Source: CAYUNT01 sp964446285 (lineage in GTDB: Bacteria > Sumerlaeota > Sumerlaeia > SLMS01 > CAYUNT01). Taken from it: DNA of 15,080 nt. Location of the stretch: NCBI GenBank assembly GCA_964446285.1, contig CAYUNT010000111.1:1-15080 (forward strand). Reading direction: 5' to 3'. Below, in pieces: positions 1 to 6,043 of the stretch. Position 1 is the stretch's first letter. Each line of letters begins with the position of its first letter. The position numbers and the translations under genes were made by a program. The notes under the pieces were generated by a model. It saw only the letters and a program-made list of their open reading frames with translations. It searched no databases and was not told the origin of the DNA.

Positions 1-36
1 CCGTGCAACACAACCCCCGCAAAACACACCACGCCA

Positions 37-80
37 GGGGGGTGACGGATTAGGGTTGGGTTGCAAACCGGCGGGTTGGG
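37..80 (+). repeat. G-rich stretch with two GGGTTGGG direct repeats
   Basis: Five G-tracts of three or more lie between 37 and 80 (37-42, 53-55, 58-60, 73-75, 78-80). The octamer GGGTTGGG occurs at 53-60 and again at 73-80, exactly 20 bp apart, and the second copy ends one base before the candidate -35 box. Two copies on one helical face beside a promoter look like an activator or repressor site. A four-tract G-quadruplex with loops of 2, 12 and 2 is also possible. Both readings are inference; the bases from 1 to 36 show nothing I recognise. Confidence 0.3.
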
Positions 81-81
81 A

Positions 82-111
82 TTGACTGAATGGGAGCAAG
101 GCGGATAAAAT
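82..111 (+). promoter_or_regulatory. Candidate sigma70-type promoter for the quinone reductase gene
   Basis: TTGACT at 82-87 (5 of 6 matches to the -35 consensus) and TAAAAT at 106-111 (5 of 6 to the -10 consensus) are separated by 18 bp. Transcription would start near 118 and give a leader of about 95 nt before the ATG at 214. The leader contains GCCGGC at 134-139 and 158-163, which can pair (7 bp with the flanking T and A), and alternatively CCTGCC 131-136 with GGCAGG 166-171. The match is by eye only. Confidence 0.45.
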
Positions 112-201
112 ACAAACTAGAAGGAGTGATCCTGCCGGCCTATCTGCCGCCTTGTGTGCCGGCATGGCAGGACTCTCCGGGAAGCAAATTCAGACGCTTG
201 C

Positions 202-207
202 GAGGAG
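202..207 (+). promoter_or_regulatory. Ribosome binding site that decides the start at 214
   Basis: GAGGAG lies 6 nt before the ATG at 214. The upstream in-frame ATG at 154 has no comparable site and would add 20 residues before the flavodoxin-fold beta strand, so 214 is preferred. Confidence 0.7.
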
Positions 208-213
208 AATAAC

Positions 214-801
214 ATGAAAGCCTTGATCCTATACGCGCATCCCAATCCGAAAAGCTTCTGCCACGCCATAAAGGAAACACTGGAAGAGGAATTGAAAAAC
301 GCCGGGGTCGAATTCCAAACGCGCGATCTGTATGCGCTCGGGTTTGACCCGGTGCTCAAGGGGCAGGATTTCGCTGCGCTCCAGAAAGGCACGCCGCTGC
401 CAGACATCCAGAAAGAGCAAACGCTGATTCGCGATTCTCAACTCATCGCTGTGGTCCATCCCGTCTGGTGGTTTGGCCTGCCCGCCATTCTCAAAGGCTA
501 TATTGAACGCGTTTTTTCATTCGGGTTTGCCTACCGTTTCACGGCGCAGGGGGAGCTCGAAGGATTGCTGGCCGGACGAAAGGCTGCCATATTTTCCACA
601 ACAGGCGGGCCAGAGGTTCAATATCAACACGCAGGTTACGCCAAGGCCATCGGCACGACCGTCGATCATGGAATCTTTCAATTCTGCGGCGTCGAGGTGC
701 TGCTCCATCAATTTTTCTATGCCGTGCCAACGATTTCCCAGGAGGCGCGGGAGAAAATGCTTCTCGACCTGCGCCAGATCGCAAAATCCAAATTGCTGTA
801 A
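214..801 (+). CDS. NAD(P)H:quinone oxidoreductase, flavodoxin-like fold
   Basis: This 195-residue protein matches the flavodoxin-like NAD(P)H dehydrogenase (quinone) family (KefF/MdaB/NQO1-type, Flavodoxin_2). These are soluble cytoplasmic FMN or FAD enzymes that transfer two electrons from NAD(P)H to quinones or similar acceptors. The N-terminal strand and phosphate loop are visible as ALILYAHPNPKSFC (residues 3-16). The family-typical HPVWWFGLPAILKGYIERVF (82-101) covers the flavin-contacting region, and STTGGPEVQY (128-137) is the later flavin-ring loop. Length is normal for the short bacterial members, and there is no signal peptide. The gene appears monocistronic, with its own candidate promoter and a 199-bp gap before the next gene. 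The exact substrate cannot be told: KefF-like potassium-efflux regulators, MdaB-like quinone reductases and azoreductase relatives share these motifs. No kefC-like transporter is adjacent, which argues mildly against a KefF role. Confidence 0.9.
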   Translation: MKALILYAHPNPKSFCHAIKETLEEELKNAGVEFQTRDLYALGFDPVLKGQDFAALQKGTPLPDIQKEQTLIRDSQLIAVVHPVWWFGLPAILKGYIERVFSFGFAYRFTAQGELEGLLAGRKAAIFSTTGGPEVQYQHAGYAKAIGTTVDHGIFQFCGVEVLLHQFFYAVPTISQEAREKMLLDLRQIAKSKLL

Positions 802-903
802 ATTCCGGTCGCCCCAAAAGGCCAGCGCGGCGCCCGTCCGCATCATTATGCAGCCGTAATTTGTCCAGTTGGCGAAATATCGGGTTGTGTGATGACAGCA
901 ATT

Positions 904-916
904 TTGCACCATGCAA
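904..916. promoter_or_regulatory. Small dyad in the 802-1000 spacer
   Basis: TTGCA at 904-908 and TGCAA at 912-916 form a perfect 5-bp dyad around CCA, 85 bp before the start of the DUF2092-thioredoxin gene. It could be an operator half-pair, but five-base arms are expected by chance. I found no convincing -35/-10 pair or terminator in the rest of the 199-bp spacer. Confidence 0.15.
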
Positions 917-987
917 CCTGTTGCGCGGGGGAAGGTCTGGGAACAAGCCCCGCGAGAATGTGGGGACGGAGCGGGGATGAATACATA

Positions 988-993
988 AAGGAG
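988..993 (+). promoter_or_regulatory. Ribosome binding site that decides the start at 1001
   Basis: AAGGAG lies 7 nt upstream of the ATG at 1001. It is only 1 nt from the in-frame TTG at 995, which therefore cannot be the start. Confidence 0.8.
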
Positions 994-1000
994 ATTGAAT

Positions 1001-2491
1001 ATGCATTTCCGTTTCACAACGGGCATGGCGCTATTGATCGCGGGCGCATGGAGCGCGGGATGGCTGCCTGACAGTGCCTGCGCGCAGAATCTGCCAATGC
1101 AAAAGTCCGGCGAATCCAGTCGATCCGCAGACAATCCGCTCACGCCCAAACAGCCAGGCGTGGCGGCGCCGCGCACTGCCAAGATAGACGATAAGTCGGC
1201 CGAGGTGCTTCGCGCCGCTTCGGATTTCTATGCAAAACTCCAGAGTCTCACAGTGACTTTGAAGTTGTCGCAAACAGTGACTCAAGGCGAGGAAAAGGAA
1301 ACCATCTCGAACGAAGTTCTGGTCGCCGCGCAACACCCGAATCTCATTTCCACCAAAGTAGTTCGCGGGCGGGGAGCCAACCTTACATGCGATGGCAGGA
1401 AATTGCAGATCATCTTTCAGGGCAAAAAACACCATGTTGAGCAGCCTGCTCCGGCGGATTTTGAAGCGATGTTTGCCAACCAGGACAACGTAACTGCGAG
1501 CGGCTTGATTCTGCTGAGTGACTTTTTGTGTTCCGATCCCTACAATCAGATCATTCGCAAGGCCAGCGAAATTCGTTATGAGGCCTTGGAAACCGTCGAA
1601 GGCAAGAAGGCGCATCGCATGACGTTCGTTCAGGGCGGCGTTGACTTCAGGGTTTGGGTGCAAGCGGAAGGCGAGCCTCTTCTCCTGCAAGCTTCGCCCG
1701 ACATTGACGCAATAAATCGCCGCCGGGGCGGCATGCCTCCCGGCATGGATATGCCCAAAATCGAGGCTGTATTTCATTTTCTCGATTGGTCGATCAATCC
1801 GGCGCTTGGCAGCGAACGCTTTGCCCTGGCGCAGGCGGATTCCTCCGATGCGGCAGGCTCGGTGAGAGAAGCCATGATGAAGGAGGAAGGCGAAGGAAGA
1901 AACAGCAAGGCAACAGCCAAATTGCTCGGAAAACCAGCGCCGGACTTTGAATTGCCGCAACTCAACGGCGGAAAAGTCAAATTGTCCGAACTGAAAGGCA
2001 AGAAGGTCGTGGTGCTGGATTTCTGGGCCACCTGGTGCCCGCCATGCCGCCGGGGGCTGCCAATTCTGGAGAAGGTCGCGGAAGAGTTTAGCGGCAAGGA
2101 TCTGGCGGTTTTCGCAGTGAATGAAAGTGAGAAAGAAGAGAAAGTCCGCATGTTCATGAGCCAGCAAAAGCTCAATCTTGCAGTCCTCCTCGATTCGGAC
2201 AGCAGCGTGGGGGATTTGTATGGAGCGGAGGCGATTCCGCGCACGGTCCTGATCGCGCGCGATGGAACCGTGCAGCGGATTCACGAGGGACTCAGCCCGA
2301 CGCTGGAAGTCGATTTGCGCAAGGACCTGGATACGCTGCTTGCGGGCAAGTCGTTGCTGGCGCCCCAGGCGAAAGAGCAGGCCAAGCCTGCGAATTCAAG
2401 CGCTGAAGCCCCGGGCGCGGCGGCGGAGGCGTCGGATAAAGCCACAACGGACTCGGCCCCGGCGGCCCCCCCCGCCCCAAATAATCAATAA
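1001..2491 (+). CDS. Exported DUF2092 / TlpA-like thioredoxin fusion protein
   Basis: This 496-residue protein has two domains behind a signal peptide (hydrophobic core about residues 7-22, likely cleavage after ACA near 28). Residues about 60-275 resemble DUF2092, a periplasmic or outer-membrane-associated family related to lipoprotein-carrier folds. Typical features are an N-terminal helix, DFYAKLQSLTVTLKLSQTV, followed by beta strands and a V-rich segment. Residues about 305-455 form an AhpC/TSA-type TlpA/ResA thioredoxin: GKPAPDFELPQLNGGKVKLS, then FWATWCPPCRR with catalytic Cys346 and Cys349, and a cis-proline AIPRTVLI. A 45-residue Ala/Pro/Ser-rich tail ends the protein. The thioredoxin half should reduce or exchange disulfides in the envelope; the DUF2092 half may bind a lipid or client, which is inference. 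Its 3' end overlaps the convergent neighbour by 7 bp. Confidence 0.9.
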   Translation: MHFRFTTGMALLIAGAWSAGWLPDSACAQNLPMQKSGESSRSADNPLTPKQPGVAAPRTAKIDDKSAEVLRAASDFYAKLQSLTVTLKLSQTVTQGEEKETISNEVLVAAQHPNLISTKVVRGRGANLTCDGRKLQIIFQGKKHHVEQPAPADFEAMFANQDNVTASGLILLSDFLCSDPYNQIIRKASEIRYEALETVEGKKAHRMTFVQGGVDFRVWVQAEGEPLLLQASPDIDAINRRRGGMPPGMDMPKIEAVFHFLDWSINPALGSERFALAQADSSDAAGSVREAMMKEEGEGRNSKATAKLLGKPAPDFELPQLNGGKVKLSELKGKKVVVLDFWATWCPPCRRGLPILEKVAEEFSGKDLAVFAVNESEKEEKVRMFMSQQKLNLAVLLDSDSSVGDLYGAEAIPRTVLIARDGTVQRIHEGLSPTLEVDLRKDLDTLLAGKSLLAPQAKEQAKPANSSAEAPGAAAEASDKATTDSAPAAPPAPNNQ

Positions 2492-3774
2492 CCTGCCCGG
2501 CGCTTATTGCTTTTTTCTTTCAGGTGAATTTCTGCATATCGCGGAACATCCTCTTCGCCAATGGTGCAATAGGTGAAGGGCATAATGCGCCCGCCGCCGC
2601 GGAATAATTCGGGGTGCAAATAGGCGCAATAAAGCAGGCCGCGAAGCCCTTCGCCCACTTTTCCATCAAGCGCCAGCACGCTCACCGGCGGGCTGTAAGG
2701 CCCTTCGGGACGCGGCGCGATGCGGATGAATATCTCGCGTGGCTTTTCGAAAAGGCTTCCGACATGCAGCATGACCCAGGCGCGAAGCCACGGATTCCAC
2801 GCCACTGAAACCTGCGCATACACGCCATCGACAATGGCGGCGCCGGGATATGTCGAAGTTGAGGGAAAATCCCCGGCCACCGCTCTGCTGACTTTCGCGT
2901 CAGCATCATTTGCCCCCGCGGCCGGTCCCGCAAAATACCGCCACTGGCGCGGGTCGGCCAGCGCGTCGGGCGCGACACGCGCCACATATACCGCGCTCGC
3001 AAATCCCGCACTTTGGGTGAAGTAAAGATATAAATATCCGTCGCGGCCATCGACCATCGCCGCGGGGCAATTGGGCATCGGCGCATCGGGCGGAAATGCC
3101 ACGCGCTCGAAGACGTAATCCGGACCACGAGCCACCGACAAACCGTGCCCGGCATCGCGAAAATCCCATCCGCCCGTGCCAAACCGCTCCACCCGCCCCC
3201 AGAATGCATACGTTGCGCCGTTGATGTGGATGCCGCCGCCGGGCCAGATGCCGATTTTGTCAAATTGCTCGCCCTCCACATAGGGAATCAGCGGACGCGG
3301 CGCCCCGGAGGCTTCCGCCAAATACGTGACGGAGGGAGTGGAGAAGGCGTCGTCGATAGCGGCCGCGCAACTTTTGGAATCGGGAAGGCGCGTGGGCCGA
3401 ACATGCAAGGCGCAATTCGACAATGCGCCTGTAAATTGCAAGCGGCCATCTTTGCCGCGTGTTCCGAAAAACGTGTCGCCAAATGCCCATAGCGCGCCGT
3501 CTGGCACAAGGATCGACAAGCAGCCATCCTGCATGAGGAGCTGATGTTTTTTTGCCTCTGCGAGCCAGAATCGCGGGGGGGATTCAGTGCGAACCTGGAC
3601 GTTTTCCAGCGAGCGCGGCGAATGAGCGGCGCATCCCGCCAGTGCGAGAATAAAAAAAGCACAGCGCAGGCAGAGCGTCGCATATAAAGACCCTGCGCCA
3701 GTCCGCGTCACCTGCCGAGCGGATGCTAAATTGCGCCTAGGGGCATTGGGGGAGATGCGAATCATAGATGCCAT
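2485..3774 (-). CDS. DUF4185-like beta-propeller lipoprotein
   Basis: The 429-residue product carries a long basic N-region, a hydrophobic segment (about 36-46) and the lipobox LAGC with Cys48, so it is probably a lipoprotein. The mature part resembles DUF4185/GH43-like five-bladed propellers: ALWAFGDTFFGTR (94-106) followed by SNCALHV (119-125), then repeated strand motifs IWPGGGIHINGATYAFWG (176-193), DGYLYLYFTQS (245-255) and YAQVSVAWNPWLRAWVMLHV (319-338). Such proteins bind or cleave polysaccharides, but no catalytic set can be named here, so enzymatic activity is not claimed. It is the last gene of a three-gene minus-strand run, 36 bp after the methyltransferase gene. The start is uncertain: the AAAGG before ATG 3774 is too close and fits the ATG at 3765 better. 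Its stop (TGA at 2487-2485) lies inside the end of the opposing gene. Confidence 0.75.
   Translation of the reverse strand: MASMIRISPNAPRRNLASARQVTRTGAGSLYATLCLRCAFFILALAGCAAHSPRSLENVQVRTESPPRFWLAEAKKHQLLMQDGCLSILVPDGALWAFGDTFFGTRGKDGRLQFTGALSNCALHVRPTRLPDSKSCAAAIDDAFSTPSVTYLAEASGAPRPLIPYVEGEQFDKIGIWPGGGIHINGATYAFWGRVERFGTGGWDFRDAGHGLSVARGPDYVFERVAFPPDAPMPNCPAAMVDGRDGYLYLYFTQSAGFASAVYVARVAPDALADPRQWRYFAGPAAGANDADAKVSRAVAGDFPSTSTYPGAAIVDGVYAQVSVAWNPWLRAWVMLHVGSLFEKPREIFIRIAPRPEGPYSPPVSVLALDGKVGEGLRGLLYCAYLHPELFRGGGRIMPFTYCTIGEEDVPRYAEIHLKEKSNKRRAGY
2486..2519 (+). terminator. Weak candidate intrinsic terminator of the DUF2092-thioredoxin gene
   Basis: CAATAA (2486-2491, containing the stop codon) can pair with TTATTG (2504-2509) around a 12-nt GC-rich loop. 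A T-rich run, six T then C then three T, follows at 2511-2520. The stem is short and AT-rich, so this is a tentative call. It lies inside the 3' end of the opposing gene, since there is no spacer between the two. Confidence 0.3.
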
Positions 3775-3810
3775 AAGCCTTTTATTTGAGAAGGGCGAAG
3801 AACTCCGGTT

Positions 3811-4824
3811 TCAGCGCCGCTCGCGCGTCAGCGGAACAAAGCGAACCGGCAACAGGTTGCGCGTGAGGATTTTTCCATCGGGCAGTTTTTCCACAAGCAG
3901 CAAATTCTGCGTCCAGCCCGTGCGCCCGACGGGGATGGCCATGCGTCCGCCTAGTTTGAGCTGCGCAAGGAGCGGCGGCGGAACGTGTTCGGCGGCGGCG
4001 GTGACGATGATCGCATCGTAGGGCGCGGCGGGCGGCCATCCGAAATAGCCATCGCCGCTTAGGACTGTGATGTTGCGATATCCAAGGCGGCGCAGGCGTT
4101 CGGCCGCCGGGCGAGCCAGCGCGTCGATGATCTCGATCGAAACCACTTCGCGGGCAATTTCCGCCGCGATCGCCGCCTGATAGCCCGATCCCGTGCCCAC
4201 TTCGAGCACGCGCGAATCGGCTCGCAACGCCAGCAATTCCGTCATATATCCGACAATATAGGGCTGCGAAATGGTCTGGCCGTGTCCGATGATGAGAGGC
4301 TGATCAGCGTAGGCGAGCGACAGGTCTTCCGCGCGCACAAATTCATGCCGGGGAACACGGCGCAAAGCGGCAAGCACGGTGGGATTATCCACGCCGCGTC
4401 CGCGAATTTGCAGGTCTATCATAGCCTCTCGCTGCGGGAGAAATGGATCATCCGCGCGGAAGATGGGGCGCGGCGGCTCGGAGGAGAGCGCAGCGCCCGA
4501 AGCGCTCGAAGCAATCAAAGCGTCCGAAACTGGCGAAGTTTTCGAGGCCAGCGAAGGTGTGGCGGCCCAATCCGCCTGCAAAAGAACGGCAACCGGCGCC
4601 GTAGCTGAGCCGCTATTCTCTCCCCCGCTTTCGGCAGAATCGCCGACGCCTCTTGCTTCTGCATCCGCGACGGTGGCTGATGTGACGGCAACACCAGTCG
4701 CCGCGGAAATATCCGACACCGCGCGGCCGCGAGACGGAGTTTTTTCATCCTTCCAACACGCGCCGCAAAACAGTGACAGGCTTGCCGCAAAAATAAAAAC
4801 CGATTTAGCCCTGCAAGATAGCAT
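3811..4824 (-). CDS. pcm: Exported protein-L-isoaspartate O-methyltransferase
   Basis: Residues about 125-337 are a full PCMT domain, which methylates L-isoaspartyl residues of damaged proteins using S-adenosylmethionine. The substrate-side GHGQTISQPYIVGYMTELL (180-198) holds the family TISQP motif. SAM binding is seen in VLEVGTGSGYQ (206-216), acidic Glu231 and SGDG (256-259), followed by PYDAIIVTAA (268-277) and the C-terminal LPVRFVPL. Before this lies a membrane-directing segment (5-23, rich in Phe, Ala and Leu, ending FCGAC) and a linker of about 100 residues rich in Ala, Ser, Thr, Glu and Asp, so the enzyme is probably exported or membrane-anchored. The lipobox is non-canonical (Cys at -3 of Cys23), so lipidation is doubtful. 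ATG 4824 is chosen because the signal sequence begins there; the longer in-frame reading to 5097 overlaps the upstream gene, and no strong ribosome site is visible. Expected neighbours such as surE are absent. Confidence 0.88.
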   Translation of the reverse strand: MLSCRAKSVFIFAASLSLFCGACWKDEKTPSRGRAVSDISAATGVAVTSATVADAEARGVGDSAESGGENSGSATAPVAVLLQADWAATPSLASKTSPVSDALIASSASGAALSSEPPRPIFRADDPFLPQREAMIDLQIRGRGVDNPTVLAALRRVPRHEFVRAEDLSLAYADQPLIIGHGQTISQPYIVGYMTELLALRADSRVLEVGTGSGYQAAIAAEIAREVVSIEIIDALARPAAERLRRLGYRNITVLSGDGYFGWPPAAPYDAIIVTAAAEHVPPPLLAQLKLGGRMAIPVGRTGWTQNLLLVEKLPDGKILTRNLLPVRFVPLTRERR

Positions 4825-4951
4825 AGGAAAATGCAATATACCCGGATCGAAAAAGATTCCTCCGCATTTCCCTCTAAAAACAGCCTGACCGCTGCCTCTT
4901 CGTGATGTCCAGAAAAATATCCTTTTATCGCGAACAACGCGCAACAAGCGG

Positions 4952-5674
4952 CTATCTTTTGAAATCGTAAAAATACACGTCAGCGATTGAATCGTTTTGG
5001 CCGCGAAGGACGCGCGAAAGCCGGATGGGATGAAAGAAAAGCTCGCGGAAGAACAGCCAGTCGCCAAAATGATCGAATTTGCGGCAGGAAGTGACAATAT
5101 GCGCCTTGTCCAGGTTGATAAAGCGCAGCCCGCCCAAACGCCCGTAATTCTTCAGGCGGCGGGCGAAATCCAGGTCTTCTCCCACGCGCAAGGTTTCTTT
5201 GAAGCCTCCCACAGCCTCAAAATCGCGCCGGAAACACCAATACAATCCTCCGCCCAGGCCCGTGAAAAATACCACGACGCGAAAAAGGCAAAATGTAACC
5301 CAGATGCCTAACGACCATCGCTCGGGCATGATTTTGACGCCTCCGCCGATGTATTTGCCAGCCATCAGGGCACGGTCGATCTCGCTCAGCATGTTGGCGG
5401 ACATCCGGCTGTCGGCGTCGATGGTGGCAATGATTTCTCCTTTGGCGTGGCGGGCGCCTTCATTGCGGATTTGTGAAAGGCATCGGCTGTCATTTCGCGC
5501 AATCACCGCGCCGCGGCTCCGCGCAATGGCCTCCGTTCCGTCGGTGCAGCGGTTGAGAACAACAATTACTTCCACCTGGCCCGGATACGCGCCCGAGGCG
5601 CGCTCAATAGAATCCAGGCAAGCGCCAATGTTTTTTTCTTCGTTGCGAGCGGGAATAACGATCGAGAATTTCAT
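4952..5674 (-). CDS. Family 2 glycosyltransferase, possibly membrane-associated
   Basis: This 240-residue protein is a GT-A fold, GT2-type glycosyltransferase. FSIVIPARNEEKNIGACLDS (3-22) is the nucleotide-sugar binding start, IDADS (85-89) holds the DxD metal and nucleotide motif (Asp86, Asp88), and GGFKETLRVGEDLDFARRL (156-174) contains the GED acidic motif (Glu166, Asp167) where the catalytic base lies in this family. A hydrophobic stretch at about 121-145 suggests membrane contact. It resembles TIGR04283-type or dolichol-phosphate-mannose-synthase-like transferases, but donor and acceptor cannot be read. It heads the minus-strand run with the exported methyltransferase (127-bp gap) and the propeller lipoprotein. 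ATG 5674 is used because the domain begins at once; the open frame runs 49 codons further upstream without a good ribosome site or homology. Confidence 0.85.
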   Translation of the reverse strand: MKFSIVIPARNEEKNIGACLDSIERASGAYPGQVEVIVVLNRCTDGTEAIARSRGAVIARNDSRCLSQIRNEGARHAKGEIIATIDADSRMSANMLSEIDRALMAGKYIGGGVKIMPERWSLGIWVTFCLFRVVVFFTGLGGGLYWCFRRDFEAVGGFKETLRVGEDLDFARRLKNYGRLGGLRFINLDKAHIVTSCRKFDHFGDWLFFRELFFHPIRLSRVLRGQNDSIADVYFYDFKR

Positions 5675-5860
5675 GGAGTGGCTTTGGCTCCGGCCGGTGG
5701 CTGCGTTCCAGAATCTCCCTTTCCGGTTCATTCGACGCCGCAACTCATTTCCCGGGTGACCTTCCCTGATTCTGGCTATTTCCATTTCCTTTTCCGGGCT
5801 GGTCCGAGTTGACAGGCGCAACTAAATCCATTAGCAAAGCGTTTTGGAGTGAGATGCTTC

Positions 5861-5898
5861 TCGCGAATCCGCGAAATATCGCCGCGTTTGCGCGGATT
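5861..5898. repeat. Nested inverted repeats with mutually exclusive pairings
   Basis: Three dyads share bases. TCGCG 5861-5865 pairs with CGCGA 5870-5874 (loop 4), CCGCG 5882-5886 pairs with CGCGG 5891-5895 (loop 4), and AATCCGCG 5866-5873 pairs with CGCGGATT 5891-5898 (8 bp, loop 17). Forming the third destroys the first two. It lies 146 bp before the mqnA start and about 190 bp before the GT2 start on the other strand. It could be an operator, a leader switch, or a paired REP-like element. Confidence 0.4.
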
Positions 5899-6029
5899 GA
5901 AAAATATCCTTGGCAAGGTTTCAGTTGGGAAAAGCATTTGGGGAAATAGATATTTTTTCATCCGGGCATATTACGCCAGCGACAATACGAAAGACTCGGC
6001 AGGACAATATAAGAGAAACCAGGCACATT

Positions 6030-6033
6030 GGAG
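6030..6033 (+). promoter_or_regulatory. Ribosome binding site that decides the mqnA start
   Basis: GGAG lies 10 nt before the ATG at 6044. Starting there removes 65 upstream residues of the open frame that show no resemblance to MqnA. Confidence 0.5.
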
Positions 6034-6043
6034 ACGGCACAAA

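Larger units (their letters stand above)
5675..6043. promoter_or_regulatory. Divergent intergenic region between the GT2 operon and mqnA
   Basis: This 369-bp region separates two divergent units and should hold both promoters, yet no complete promoter is clear. On the + strand TTGACA (5809-5814) is a perfect -35 box, but the hexamer 17 bp on, TAGCAA, is a poor -10. TATAAG at 6008-6013 has no partner -35. The minus strand shows nothing convincing. The stretch near 5930-6043 is AT-richer than its surroundings, as expected of a promoter zone. The dyads at 5861-5898 are listed separately. No gene is supported inside: short frames here lack homology and ribosome sites. Confidence 0.5.

Noticed and set aside
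517..1182. Minus-strand frame (221 codons) spanning the quinone reductase end and the next spacer
   Set aside because: It overlaps two better-supported genes and has low-complexity, motif-free translation.
1031..2284. Long minus-strand open frame (417 codons) opposite the DUF2092-thioredoxin gene
   Set aside because: It lies entirely antisense to a gene with clear domains and a strong ribosome site. Its translation has no recognisable motif, and long antisense frames are expected at this base composition.
4825..5097. N-terminal extension of the methyltransferase frame
   Set aside because: It would overlap the upstream GT2 gene by about 145 bp and place 91 residues ahead of an obvious signal segment.
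5809..5837. TTGACA plus TAGCAA as an mqnA promoter
   Set aside because: The -35 is perfect but the -10 matches only 3 of 6 positions and the leader would exceed 200 nt, so it is noted under the intergenic region only.
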